Shown one piece after another: positions 18,887 through 27,788 of a stretch of DNA of 64,000 bases (position 1 is the stretch's first letter; every line of letters begins with the position of its first letter). The notes beneath the pieces were generated by a model that worked only from the letters and a program-made list of their open reading frames with translations, was not told where the DNA came from and searched no databases. A program made the position numbers and the translations under genes. This DNA is from Sphingobacterium arenae (GTDB lineage Bacteria > Bacteroidota > Bacteroidia > Sphingobacteriales > Sphingobacteriaceae): the NCBI RefSeq assembly GCF_014692505.1, contig NZ_JACNYK010000004.1, positions 248,001-312,000 on the forward strand, in the 5' to 3' direction.

Positions 18887-20631
18887 TGATCTGGAGAACT
18901 GAGCACATTGTACAGGAAACAAACTTTTACACCTATGTACAGGCTAGAGAGCGAGAGAACCAGTCACTACATTACAGTAACACTGTCGCTATAGTCGGTG
19001 GCGGGCCAAAAGGTCTGTATGCATTGAATCACTTTATCAATCAACTAAAGCTGTACCCCACCTCCAAATATTTCAAGATTTTATGGTTTAATCAGGACAA
19101 ACTATTTGGCTGCGGGCCAAATTACGATATACATCAGCCAGATTACCTGCTGATCAATTATTGCATTGGGCATGTGCAGGCATTTCACCCAGATTATCGG
19201 GATTACGAAAACCAAAAAAGCTTTGTAGATTGGTTAACCGCAGTAAAAACGATCGACACGCCCGTGGCGCCAACCGACTTTGCGTCGCGTGCTTTGGTTG
19301 GTCGTTACTTACAATGGGTCGCCACCGAGACGACCCGTAATCTACCTACCAATGTTCAATTAGAACTTATTTCACAGCCCGTCACCACGATAACCTACCA
19401 GGATATCAAGGTAATGGTCGAAACCCAAACCGGGGCTTGGGAGGTCGATAGCCTCCTGTTAGCCACAGGTCATTGTTACCAAAACAGTCCGCTTGTCCAT
19501 CATCCAGAAATACCCGCGGCCCACTATATACGCGCGGCCTATCCCGTATCTCAATTTGCAGCAATTCCGCCACAAGAGCACGTCGGTGTTGTCGGGTTAG
19601 GTCTAACCTTCATCGATATCGCTTTGGCACTTACCGAGGGCCGAGGTGGTGTATTTTCCCACGGTCAATACAAGCCCACCGGAAAAGAACCGGTGATTTA
19701 TCCCTTTTCAAGAACCAGTCTACCCATATGTTGCCGCGGCCCACAATACCACGCCCAACGTCCGCTATTTCTCATGACAGACGCTTGGTTTAGAACCTTA
19801 ATGGATCGATCAGCAAAAATAGATTTTCTTACCGAAGTACTTCCATCGATTGAAAAAGAAGTACAGTTAGCCTATTATTCTGTGTTAATTGGATCCACAG
19901 ACCTGCAAGCTATTTTAAAGAAAATAAAGTGCGTACCAAAAGAAGAGCGCTTTACCCTGAAAGATTTACTTCAACCCTCCCTTGGTTCCGAAGAAGAAAT
20001 AGTGAGTTATATCCAGATGAATATCGAAGAAGCCCATAAAGGAGAAGATAAAAGCCCACGCATGGCCGCAGCTGCCGTGTGGGGTAAAATATGCCCGTGG
20101 ATCGCCGACCTTTATAGAACGGTGGGCTATACCGGTGCTTCGCAGCAGCAACTAGACAGCTATTACTTCGGCGCATTCAATCGGGTAAGCTACGGTCCAC
20201 CCATAGCCAATATGGAAAAGATATACGCGTTAGCCAAAGCCGGTATCATCCGCTTTTGTGCATTCCAAAACCCGAAGGTTCGTTGGCAAACCAGACAACA
20301 AACGTTTTTAATCCAAGATCCAAGTGGACTAGAGATACAAGTTGCTACGCTAATAGATGCACGAATCGGCCGGCCGGCGCTGCAAAAAAAGAATGCTTTT
20401 TTTTATGATAACCTTCTGCAGCAAGGTCTGATCAAGCAACATGAAAATGAGGGGTATTCCCCGGGTACCCTATCCATGGATAAACATGGGAAATGTACGA
20501 CGATCAATAACGTACCCGTTTACTGTTATGGCTCAAATACCGAAGGTGTTTTTTTCGATAACGACACCTTATCGCGAACAAAAAACAATACCGCATGTTA
20601 TTGGGTAGAGGAAACACTTAAAGATCGTTAG
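18883..20631 (+). CDS. FAD/NAD(P)-binding oxidoreductase-like protein (NAD_binding_9 type)
   Basis: A 582-residue protein beginning ATGATG and overlapping the SbnA-like gene's stop. Two dinucleotide-binding motifs are visible: VAIVGGGPKGLYALNHF near residue 35 and VGVVGLGLTFIDIALAL near 235. The first half contains YLLINYCIGHVQAF and LLLATGHCYQ. This is the architecture of the NAD_binding_9/COG4529-type flavoproteins, which are distant relatives of N-hydroxylating monooxygenases. It lies between two PLP-enzyme genes in a tight plus-strand operon. It may oxidise or cleave the SbnA-like product, standing in for SbnB, but that is speculation. The exact reaction is unknown. Confidence 0.75.
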   Translation: MMIWRTEHIVQETNFYTYVQARERENQSLHYSNTVAIVGGGPKGLYALNHFINQLKLYPTSKYFKILWFNQDKLFGCGPNYDIHQPDYLLINYCIGHVQAFHPDYRDYENQKSFVDWLTAVKTIDTPVAPTDFASRALVGRYLQWVATETTRNLPTNVQLELISQPVTTITYQDIKVMVETQTGAWEVDSLLLATGHCYQNSPLVHHPEIPAAHYIRAAYPVSQFAAIPPQEHVGVVGLGLTFIDIALALTEGRGGVFSHGQYKPTGKEPVIYPFSRTSLPICCRGPQYHAQRPLFLMTDAWFRTLMDRSAKIDFLTEVLPSIEKEVQLAYYSVLIGSTDLQAILKKIKCVPKEERFTLKDLLQPSLGSEEEIVSYIQMNIEEAHKGEDKSPRMAAAAVWGKICPWIADLYRTVGYTGASQQQLDSYYFGAFNRVSYGPPIANMEKIYALAKAGIIRFCAFQNPKVRWQTRQQTFLIQDPSGLEIQVATLIDARIGRPALQKKNAFFYDNLLQQGLIKQHENEGYSPGTLSMDKHGKCTTINNVPVYCYGSNTEGVFFDNDTLSRTKNNTACYWVEETLKDR

Positions 20632-20645
20632 CACCATAAAAAAAC

Positions 20646-22025
20646 ATGAAGGAAATCTTTTTACCATTAACCCCCATCCTACACAACTGGGTAAAAAACA
20701 TTACAACCCATCCTGCGCCCCTATTTCAGCAAATCGAACAATACGGATCTCCCATCAATATACATCATCTCGAACCATTAAAAGAAAACATAGCGGCCTA
20801 CCAAAAAGTGCTGACCAAATACCAAGTAGCGCACCAAATATTCTTCGCACGCAAAGCCAACAAATGTCTGGAAATACCCCAGGCTGTTGCGCGGATGGGG
20901 CAAGGTGTGGATACCGCAAGTTACCGTGAGCTGCAGCAATGTATCGCGGCCGGAATCGACAGCCGCCAACTCGTACTGACGGCTGCCGTTAAAAACAAAA
21001 AACTCTTTCAGCTTGCACAAGCACATCAGGTCACTGTCGTATTGGATAACAACGATGAATTACAACTGGCACAAGAAGTAGCAGAAGAAAGCGGAAGCAC
21101 CATAGAAGTTAATATCCGTCTGGGTGGCTTCTCGGTTGAGGGAAGAAAACTGCCAACACGGTTTGGGTTCGATTTGAGCAGCGCTTTTGAAACCATTTTG
21201 GCCTTATCAAACAACTACCCCAACCTTCAATATACGGGAGTCCATTTCCATCTCAACGGATATTCCGTTGGCGAACGAGTAGCTGCAATTGAACAATCAG
21301 TACAATTGATTGATAAATTGGCAAAACATGGCGTCCACACCCATTCCTTAGACATTGGAGGAGGTATATTGATCAATTATCTTCAGTCGGAAAAAGAATG
21401 GCTTGCGTTTCATGAAGGCTTGCGCGCCGCTATCTTGGGGACAAGGACCGAACTGACTTATCAAAACGACACATTGGGTATCGTAAAAATAGCCGACCGT
21501 CTTTTTGGAGAAGCCACCGTCTATCCCTACTATAATCGGACACATAAAGAAATCGTGTTGGAACAGATTCTGACCACGAAGTCGAGCATCTTCAACGTGC
21601 CCATCCACCAATTATTCACAGAAAGAAAACTAGAATTCCGAATGGAACCCGGCCGGTCGCTACTCGACCAAGTGGGTTGTACGGTGGCTAAAGTTGCCTT
21701 TCGCAAAAAGGACAGCCACGGGCGCTTATTGGTGGGGCTAGAAATGAATAGAACACAACTTCGAAGTTCCAGTGCAGATTTTTTGGTCGATCCGATACAC
21801 CTTCCACAGCGGGATAGCAAAGAGAAGAACGAGGCCTGTTACGCCTATCTTGTAGGTAGCTATTGTTTAGAGCAGGAGCTTATATTGAAAAGAAAAATTC
21901 AACTAAATTCCTATCCTGAAATCGGTGATCTCATTCTGTTTCCAAACACCGCAGGTTACATGATGCATTTCTACGAATCAGAAGCCCACCTGTTTGAACT
22001 TGCTAAAAATGTATTTTGGCCATGA
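20646..22025 (+). CDS. PLP-dependent decarboxylase-like protein (fold III; Y4yA / DAP-decarboxylase-like)
   Basis: A 459-residue fold-type III PLP enzyme. It has the cofactor Lys in IFFARKANKCLEIP (about residue 62), the barrel His in GVHFHLNGYSVGE, the glycine loop LDIGGGI and the PLP-phosphate motif EPGRSLLDQVG. Near the end, LVGSYCLEQELIL replaces the usual Cys-Asp pair of DAP/ornithine decarboxylases. This agrees with the family I recall as Y4yA, named after a rhizobial protein. SbnH of staphyloferrin B synthesis is a functional parallel in the same fold. It begins 14 bases after the flavoprotein gene and ends the cassette. The substrate is probably an amino acid derived from the SbnA-like step (inference). 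Confidence 0.78.
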   Translation: MKEIFLPLTPILHNWVKNITTHPAPLFQQIEQYGSPINIHHLEPLKENIAAYQKVLTKYQVAHQIFFARKANKCLEIPQAVARMGQGVDTASYRELQQCIAAGIDSRQLVLTAAVKNKKLFQLAQAHQVTVVLDNNDELQLAQEVAEESGSTIEVNIRLGGFSVEGRKLPTRFGFDLSSAFETILALSNNYPNLQYTGVHFHLNGYSVGERVAAIEQSVQLIDKLAKHGVHTHSLDIGGGILINYLQSEKEWLAFHEGLRAAILGTRTELTYQNDTLGIVKIADRLFGEATVYPYYNRTHKEIVLEQILTTKSSIFNVPIHQLFTERKLEFRMEPGRSLLDQVGCTVAKVAFRKKDSHGRLLVGLEMNRTQLRSSSADFLVDPIHLPQRDSKEKNEACYAYLVGSYCLEQELILKRKIQLNSYPEIGDLILFPNTAGYMMHFYESEAHLFELAKNVFWP

Positions 22026-22156
22026 ATTAGGTAGCATTTAAGCTTCATCCTGGTCTTTAAAGGCATATGGATACTGGTGTTCGTTTGCGTTGACAAAACA
22101 GGTGTATTAAATCATTATTTTATTTTCGTACATTTAAATCAATAAAATTATTCATT

Positions 22157-22906
22157 ATGAGCAAATTACAAAACAAAGTAGCCTATATCACTGGCGCCGG
22201 TTCCGGCATTGGTAAAGCCATTGCCCTGCTATATGCACAAGAGGGAGCGAAAGTAGTTGTTTCAGATATTAACGAAGCCCACGGAAACGACGTGGTTGAA
22301 CTTATCAAAAAAGAAGGCGGTAGAGCTTTCTTTGTAAAAGCAAATACCGCATCGCCAGAAGATGTAGAGCGTCTAGTCGCTAAGACCGTCGAACAGTACG
22401 GCCAGTTGGACATTGCGTGTAATAATGCGGGTATTGGCGGCAAGCAGGCTATGGGTGCCGATCTAAGCATCGAAGATTGGAAAAACATTATCGACATCAA
22501 CCTTAACGGTGTATTCTATGGCTGTAAATACGCCACACAACAAATGCTGAAAAATGGTGGTGGTGCTATTATCAATATGGGCTCTATACATAGTATCACC
22601 GCTGTTCCGGGTTCGGTGGGCTACGCTGCTGCAAAACATGCCGTGCTTGGATTGACACGTAACTTTGGGGTAGAATATGCCAGTCAGAACATCAGGGTTA
22701 ATGCCATCGGTCCCGGCTATATCGATACACCGCTGTTAGATATGCTTCCCACAGAACAAAAAGAAGCCTTGATCGCCAAGCATCCGATCGGTCGGCTCGG
22801 TAAAGCAGAAGAAGTAGCTAAGCTAGCGCTGTTTTTGAGTACAGACGAGGCTACATTCATCAATGGCAGCTATTACAATATCGACGGTGGTTATACAGCG
22901 GTGTAA
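22157..22906 (+). CDS. Short-chain dehydrogenase/reductase (glucose-dehydrogenase-like)
   Basis: A 249-residue classical SDR: the Rossmann motif TGAGSGIGKA at the N-terminus, NNAGIGG near residue 90, the catalytic Ser in MGSIHSI near 142 and YAAAKHA (Tyr and Lys) near 155, and a C-terminal INGSYYNIDGG. Asp in VVSDINEAH at the end of the second strand favours NAD(H) over NADP(H). The length is typical of the family. Substrate unknown. It lies 131 bases after the PLP-decarboxylase-like gene and 91 bases before the Rrf2 gene, so it is probably a separate unit. Confidence 0.9.
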   Translation: MSKLQNKVAYITGAGSGIGKAIALLYAQEGAKVVVSDINEAHGNDVVELIKKEGGRAFFVKANTASPEDVERLVAKTVEQYGQLDIACNNAGIGGKQAMGADLSIEDWKNIIDINLNGVFYGCKYATQQMLKNGGGAIINMGSIHSITAVPGSVGYAAAKHAVLGLTRNFGVEYASQNIRVNAIGPGYIDTPLLDMLPTEQKEALIAKHPIGRLGKAEEVAKLALFLSTDEATFINGSYYNIDGGYTAV

Positions 22907-22950
22907 ATAAGGGGGAAAATAAGATGAAAATATGTAGACTAAATGTAAAA

Positions 22951-22969
22951 TGTAACAACTATTATTACA
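22951..22969. promoter_or_regulatory. Operator-like palindrome upstream of the Rrf2 gene
   Basis: TGTAACAACTATTATTACA has inverted TGTAA/TTACA ends. A close copy (TGTAACAATTTTTATTACA) sits at 23425-23443 in front of the NmrA-like gene. The two match at 17 of 19 positions. This copy lies where the -33 region of the -7 element at 22986 would be, as expected for autoregulation by the Rrf2 repressor. Confidence 0.65.
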
Positions 22970-22985
22970 TTTATAAATTTATGAC

Positions 22986-22993
22986 TATCTTTG
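22986..22993 (+). promoter_or_regulatory. -7 promoter element (TATCTTTG) of the Rrf2 gene
   Basis: An exact TAnnTTTG match that ends 4 bases before the ATG at 22998. The predicted transcript start would almost coincide with the start codon, so the mRNA may be leaderless or nearly so. Confidence 0.5.
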
Positions 22994-22997
22994 CCTC

Positions 22998-23408
22998 ATG
23001 AACAACACGCGGTTTGCAACGTTTCTCCATATTCTGACGCTCTTGGCCAAAACGCCGGGCGAATGGCTCAGTTCCGACTGGATTGCGGGCAGCATTCAGA
23101 TAAACCCCGTGATTGTCCGTAAAGAGTTAGGGATTCTACAGGATCGAGGCTGGGTTATCAGCAAGAAAGGTAAAGAAGGAGGATCCATGCTGGGCGTACC
23201 GAGCAGCGAAATAAGCTTGGCAGATGTATACAAAGCTGTACAAAGCACGCATGTGCTAGGGAAAAAAAATCTGAATCCCAATCCAAAATGCCCTGTAGGG
23301 AAACTTGTCAACACCAAGTTAGAGCAGCTCTTTGTAGAAACAGACGAACTTTTATACGCCGCTCTTTCCCATCGAACACTCGAAAATTTTGTAGAGCAGT
23401 TTAAATAA
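22998..23408 (+). CDS. Rrf2-family transcriptional regulator (YwnA-like, single Cys)
   Basis: A 136-residue protein with an N-terminal winged helix (about 5-65, LTLLAKTPGEWLSSDWIAG, then VIVRKELGILQDRGWVISKK) and a linker plus dimerisation helix. It has only one cysteine, in NPKCPVGK (about residue 95), not the three-Cys cluster of IscR/NsrR types. An iron-sulphur cluster is therefore unlikely, and a thiol-based or ligand switch is more plausible. It is followed by an NmrA/quinone-reductase-like gene carrying the same operator motif, a pairing typical of electrophile or quinone response (inference). Confidence 0.88.
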   Translation: MNNTRFATFLHILTLLAKTPGEWLSSDWIAGSIQINPVIVRKELGILQDRGWVISKKGKEGGSMLGVPSSEISLADVYKAVQSTHVLGKKNLNPNPKCPVGKLVNTKLEQLFVETDELLYAALSHRTLENFVEQFK

Positions 23409-23424
23409 TTTTTTTCAATATTAA

Positions 23425-23443
23425 TGTAACAATTTTTATTACA
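23425..23443. promoter_or_regulatory. Operator-like palindrome upstream of the NmrA-like gene
   Basis: TGTAACAATTTTTATTACA is the second copy of the motif at 22951-22969. It ends 2 bases before TAACTTTA (23445-23452), a one-mismatch -7 element, and 21 bases before the ATG at 23465. A bound repressor would overlap the promoter. Confidence 0.65.
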
Positions 23444-23464
23444 ATAACTTTACGATAATACAAT

Positions 23465-24310
23465 ATGAAAACAGGAATTACAGGCGCTACCGGACAACTA
23501 GGTCGTTTGGTAGTACAACAATTAAAACAGCGCTTAGCCGCTGAAAACCTCGTTGCCTTGGTACGCTCGCCCGAGAAAGCAGCGGATCTGGGCATTGCAA
23601 CTACCGTGTTTGACTACGACAAGCCCGAGACATTAACCGAAGGGTTAAACGGCATCGAGCATCTCCTACTTATCTCTGGAAACGAAGTCGGCCAACGCAA
23701 AGTACAACATCAACGAATTATCGATGCTGCGCGTCAAGCGGGTGTCAAATGGATTGTATATACAAGCTTGCTCCATGCCGATACATCGACATTGAGTTTA
23801 GCAGCAGAGCATGTCGAAACCGAGGCATTACTTCAGGCTTCCGGTATCCCCTACACCATTTTAAGAAACGGTTGGTATACCGAAAATTATACAGGTTCCA
23901 TTCCGGGTGCATTACAAGCGGGTGCTTTTGTCGGTAGCGCAGCAGATGGAAAGATTTCTTCTGCCGCCCGTGCAGATTATGCAGAGGCAGCAGCAGTCGT
24001 ACTGAGCAGCGCAGGCCATATCGGCAACGTGTACGAATTAGCCGGAGACGAAGCTCATACCTTACAAGATCTTGCTGCCGAAATTAGCAAGCAAACAGGT
24101 AAAAACATCCCTTACAACAACCTACCCGAAGCAGAATACGCAGGCGTGCTTGCGTCGGTGGGCCTACCTCAGCCGGTCGCAGAAGCCATCGCCAGCTGGG
24201 ACGTAGGTGCTTCGAAAGGCGACCTATTCGATGATAAGAACGTATTGTCCAATCTGATTGGTCGCCCAACAACATCGTTAGCCGAATCGGTTAAAGCCGC
24301 ATTGGTTTAA
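23465..24310 (+). CDS. NmrA-like / NAD(P)H:quinone oxidoreductase (QOR2/YtfG-like)
   Basis: A 281-residue atypical SDR: the dinucleotide motif GATGQLGRLVVQQL at the N-terminus, Arg in VALVRSPEKA favouring NADPH, LLLISGNEVGQR, and the conserved YTSLLHAD and ILRNGWYTENY segments seen in QOR2/YtfG-type quinone reductases. A two-electron reduction of quinones in the cytosol is the likely role, though NmrA relatives can also be redox sensors without catalysis. It lies 56 bases downstream of the Rrf2 gene with its own operator copy, so its expression is probably controlled by that protein. Confidence 0.87.
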   Translation: MKTGITGATGQLGRLVVQQLKQRLAAENLVALVRSPEKAADLGIATTVFDYDKPETLTEGLNGIEHLLLISGNEVGQRKVQHQRIIDAARQAGVKWIVYTSLLHADTSTLSLAAEHVETEALLQASGIPYTILRNGWYTENYTGSIPGALQAGAFVGSAADGKISSAARADYAEAAAVVLSSAGHIGNVYELAGDEAHTLQDLAAEISKQTGKNIPYNNLPEAEYAGVLASVGLPQPVAEAIASWDVGASKGDLFDDKNVLSNLIGRPTTSLAESVKAALV

Positions 24311-24325
24311 GAACATACAATAAGA

Positions 24326-24360
24326 AAAGGCCGTTCCTAAATGAAACGGCCTTTAATTTT
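24326..24360 (+). terminator. Terminator between convergent NmrA-like and sulfatase genes
   Basis: AAAGGCCGTT (24326-24335) pairs exactly with AACGGCCTTT (24345-24354) around a 9-base loop. A T-rich tail follows on the plus strand, and the minus-strand reading also has a short T-rich tail, so it may serve both converging genes. Confidence 0.85.
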
Positions 24361-24425
24361 ATCTTTCCAATCCGCGATATGCTTATGGCATACACAGCTG
24401 TCAATTGCGCAGCAAGGTGTACCCA

Positions 24426-25997
24426 TCACCGTTCTACACCAACCCCCATCGCCCAGTTGTCGTACGCCTTCTTCATCTTATCCACCATAGCTGGCTTCTG
24501 TTGGCTCAGGTCGTGCTGCTCGACCGGATCATCCTGCATATTAAATAACCTGACGTTTCCGTCTGCATCTCCTCCTACCAACTTCCAATCCCCGTCTCGC
24601 ATTGCCCACTTACCAAAATGCTCCCAGTATAATGTGCGTTCCGCTCCAGTGTCACCTTTAAAAACAGGCAATAAAGACTCCCCCCGTATGTTCTTAATGG
24701 CATGACCTTTGAATTTTTCAGGATAGTTGGCTCCTGCAATATCGATACAGGTCGGCATGATATCCGTAATATGCCCTACCGCATTCGTTTGATGATGTTG
24801 TCTTTTGTGAGTACCATCAGGCCAGTGCACAATAAAGGGGGTAATGATCCCACCTTCCTCCGTCCATGATTTGTACTTCCTATAAGGTGTATTGGACACC
24901 TTGGCCCACGGTTCATCGTAGGCCAAATAAGATCCTGGTCGGCCAACTTTTGCACACGGGTCGTGCAATTTTCGTCCATCAATATTTTCTGCACTTGCGC
25001 CATTGTCGGACAGAAAAACAATCAGGGTATTATTGAGTTTGCCTTGTTTTTTCAATGTCGCTACAATCCGACCGATCCCTTGATCCATGCGGTCTACCAT
25101 CGCCGCATACACCTCCATCCTATCCGCCCATGCTACGGGATTATCCAACGATTCCCATCTCGGTATTTCTGTGGGGCTAGCAGAAAGTTTATGCCGTCCA
25201 TCGATTATTCCGAGCTTTTGCATCCGCTCGTAGCGCTGCCTACGAATGTGTTCCCAGCCTTTATCATACATCCCGTCGTAGCGTTCTATATCTTCCTCCA
25301 GTGCATGTAGTGGCCAGTGTGGAGCTGTATAGGCCAGATACAAAAAGAAAGGCTTATCCTGTTCCTTCCGGTTGTGCTTTTCGAGAAAAGATAGCGCCGT
25401 ATCGGTAAAGGCATCTGTCATATAAAAATTCTCCATTGGCGGAAACCATAACTCATCTTCGTGTACCATCTGCCGTTTACGCGGCTCTTCCACCAGTTCG
25501 AAATAGCTACTTGCTCCGCTGATCAGCCCAAAATAATGATCAAATCCACGTTGCCGCGGCCAGTGTTCCGGACGTTCACCCACATGCCATTTCCCGGCCA
25601 TATAGGTTTTGTAACCCGCTTCTTTCAACACCTCTGCCAACGTCACACTTTGTTCGTTCAAGAATCCCTGATAGGGCCCCGGCTTCGGTGTGCTTCCGGC
25701 ATTACTCACCATCTTTCCCATCCCGGCTTCGTGCGGATATAATCCCGTCAACAGCGCCGCCCGGGAAGGGCAGCACCGTGTCGCATTATAAAAAGAGCGG
25801 AACTGAAGACCATCCCCGGCCAATTGGTCGAGGTTTGGTGTATGAATTTCACTTCCATAACAACCCAAATCAGCATACCCCATATCGTCAGCCATTATCA
25901 AAATAATATTGGGGCGATCAGCTGGTACAACCTGTCCGACTGCCGCATACGCAGAAAATAGCATTCCGGTAGCGAGTATCCAAAAAGTAAATCTCAT
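24426..25997 (-). CDS. Exported S1-family sulfatase (arylsulfatase-like)
   Basis: A 523-residue secreted sulfatase with a signal peptide (about 1-21), the metal-binding MADDMGYADLGCYG and the activation motif C-C-P-S-R at residues 75-79, followed by AALLTGLYPHEAG. Cys75 should be converted to formylglycine. Further motifs are YMAGKWHVGE (catalytic Lys and His) and FLSDNGAS (metal ligands). It removes sulfate from an organic sulfate ester. It is the last gene of the ECF/FecR/SusC/SusD operon above it (13 bases after the SusD stop), so the substrate is probably the ligand of that transporter. The sulfated compound is unknown. Confidence 0.92.
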   Translation of the reverse strand: MRFTFWILATGMLFSAYAAVGQVVPADRPNIILIMADDMGYADLGCYGSEIHTPNLDQLAGDGLQFRSFYNATRCCPSRAALLTGLYPHEAGMGKMVSNAGSTPKPGPYQGFLNEQSVTLAEVLKEAGYKTYMAGKWHVGERPEHWPRQRGFDHYFGLISGASSYFELVEEPRKRQMVHEDELWFPPMENFYMTDAFTDTALSFLEKHNRKEQDKPFFLYLAYTAPHWPLHALEEDIERYDGMYDKGWEHIRRQRYERMQKLGIIDGRHKLSASPTEIPRWESLDNPVAWADRMEVYAAMVDRMDQGIGRIVATLKKQGKLNNTLIVFLSDNGASAENIDGRKLHDPCAKVGRPGSYLAYDEPWAKVSNTPYRKYKSWTEEGGIITPFIVHWPDGTHKRQHHQTNAVGHITDIMPTCIDIAGANYPEKFKGHAIKNIRGESLLPVFKGDTGAERTLYWEHFGKWAMRDGDWKLVGGDADGNVRLFNMQDDPVEQHDLSQQKPAMVDKMKKAYDNWAMGVGVER

Positions 25998-26009
25998 ATC
26001 GTCGTTCGT

Positions 26010-27767
26010 TTAATCGTCAATCGTGGTCAACGGTGGCAAATTTCGTTCGGTTCCCTGATATCCCTCATTCTGATTAATAACACCCAAGGTATTCGTATTA
26101 ATCGCATCAGCCGGTATGGGGAAAAGCACATGGTAGGGGCTAATCCGACATTCAGAAGAACCCCACTTTAAATGGGTCTTGTAAAAGTTATTCGTCGCCA
26201 TAACCCGGTCGTACCAAAAATTCTTCTTGCTGAAATCCGTCAACGAATAACCGTTGCGGCCTTCAGCTGCCATGATATACGAAATCCGTACCAACTCCGA
26301 TTTACGGTGTTCCTCTGCGAAAAGTTCCCGCGCCCGTTCATCGAGGATGGTTTCTATGGTCATGTCGTCGGCAGCAACTTCTGCTGCATCAGCCCGTCTC
26401 CTTACTTGGTTGATATCTGCCGCCGCCGATTCCATCCTGCCCAGCCAATAATAAGCTTCTGCACGCAGCAAATAGGTTTCTGCCGAACGAAACACATAAT
26501 AGTCGCCCTGCCCACCATTCGGCACCTGGTCTGTTGTGGCTTGCGGTACAAAGGTTTTATAAAACGGGAAAGAATGGTAATGTTGGAAAGTATCTACCAC
26601 AGCCGAAAAGTTGGTCGGGTCTATAGGTTTTCCAAAATCGACCGATGCCGGATTATTATACAACAACTCCTCCTGTAGTACCCAGTTGCCATCCTTTCGC
26701 CTCAAGTCATTTTCATCTTTCCACAGCGCATAGAGGTAATAATTTGAAGGCCTGAGGTTCGAATTGCCGCGACCGAGCGAGTCATAGGTATCACCTCTAT
26801 CTAACGTGCCTCTAGCCGCTTTACTATCCAACACACGAGCATTCCACCAAGCCGGGTGATAGTTGCGCATGGTGTGCAGCCCCCCTGTACGTACTTCTTC
26901 CGGCAGATCGTTTCTGTCTAGCACACCAAGAATCGTCTCTGAATTGGCTGCATTATGCACGTTTGCCGGACGGTGCAAGTCCCAGAACAGATTTCGATGA
27001 GGTGCAATCTCTACCTCCGGTCCAAACCGCTCCTGCATTAAGGGGTGCCGCTCAATGACATCCGTAGCCATTTCAACAGTCTTTTCATACGCTCGATTAG
27101 CCAAGCATACTTTCGATAACAAATGTTTGCCTGCCGACCGGCTTGGTACGCCGGGTCGCATCTGTTCCGGCAACCACGTTACGGCAAATTCCAAATCACT
27201 TTGTATACGATCCAGAATCGTCCAGCGCGAATGGGTATAGAAATCCAATTTGGCTTCCAGCAATTCCTTATCGAGAAAAGGTACATCTCCAAACTGATTG
27301 ACCAGTAGATAGTACCAGTAAGCACGATGGAAGTAAGCCTCGGCCAGTATTTCATTCCGGTCCGTTTCATTTTCCCAAGTAATATCATCTATGCGGGAGA
27401 TAAGCGCATTCACCACACGTACCGGCCGATATGCCCACTGGAAATTATCCAGGACGTAATAATTTCCATCGGCATTTGGCGTCAGCTGCAGGTTCATATT
27501 CCGTATACCGTTGTCATTGAGCGGCCCAGCCACCCCTAGCTCCGTGAAGATAGATTCCGACACCACGGTATTGAGCTCTCCATAAAACGAATTTCGTAGG
27601 TTCTTGCGTGCGGTAACCAACATCGACTCATATCCAGCCTTATTGATCAATAGGTTTTCCGGCGCATAAAATGAAAGCGGCTCTGGTTTCAACCATCCTT
27701 TAGAGCAGGAAGAAACAGCCAACATGCTTACAACTACGATTAAACTATATAAAATTCTTATTCTCAT
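26010..27767 (-). CDS. SusD/RagB-family surface lipoprotein
   Basis: 585 residues with a lipoprotein signal and lipobox Cys at residue 21 (AVSSC). Classical SusD features follow: helical segments with RAYWYYLLVNQFGDVPFLD, RSAETYLLRAEAYYWLGR and, near the C-terminus, ERARELFAEEHRKSELVRIS, then YHVLFPIPADAINTN. It should form the lid over the SusC encoded 21 bases upstream. At 585 residues it is longer than the other SusDs here, as expected for a protein with larger surface loops. Confidence 0.95.
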   Translation of the reverse strand: MRIRILYSLIVVVSMLAVSSCSKGWLKPEPLSFYAPENLLINKAGYESMLVTARKNLRNSFYGELNTVVSESIFTELGVAGPLNDNGIRNMNLQLTPNADGNYYVLDNFQWAYRPVRVVNALISRIDDITWENETDRNEILAEAYFHRAYWYYLLVNQFGDVPFLDKELLEAKLDFYTHSRWTILDRIQSDLEFAVTWLPEQMRPGVPSRSAGKHLLSKVCLANRAYEKTVEMATDVIERHPLMQERFGPEVEIAPHRNLFWDLHRPANVHNAANSETILGVLDRNDLPEEVRTGGLHTMRNYHPAWWNARVLDSKAARGTLDRGDTYDSLGRGNSNLRPSNYYLYALWKDENDLRRKDGNWVLQEELLYNNPASVDFGKPIDPTNFSAVVDTFQHYHSFPFYKTFVPQATTDQVPNGGQGDYYVFRSAETYLLRAEAYYWLGRMESAAADINQVRRRADAAEVAADDMTIETILDERARELFAEEHRKSELVRISYIMAAEGRNGYSLTDFSKKNFWYDRVMATNNFYKTHLKWGSSECRISPYHVLFPIPADAINTNTLGVINQNEGYQGTERNLPPLTTIDD

Positions 27768-27788
27768 TTCATCAACTATTAAAATAAA

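Noticed and set aside
26172..26678. Plus-strand frame of 168 codons
   Set aside because: It is antisense inside the SusD gene at 26010-27767 and reads as a shadow of that gene.
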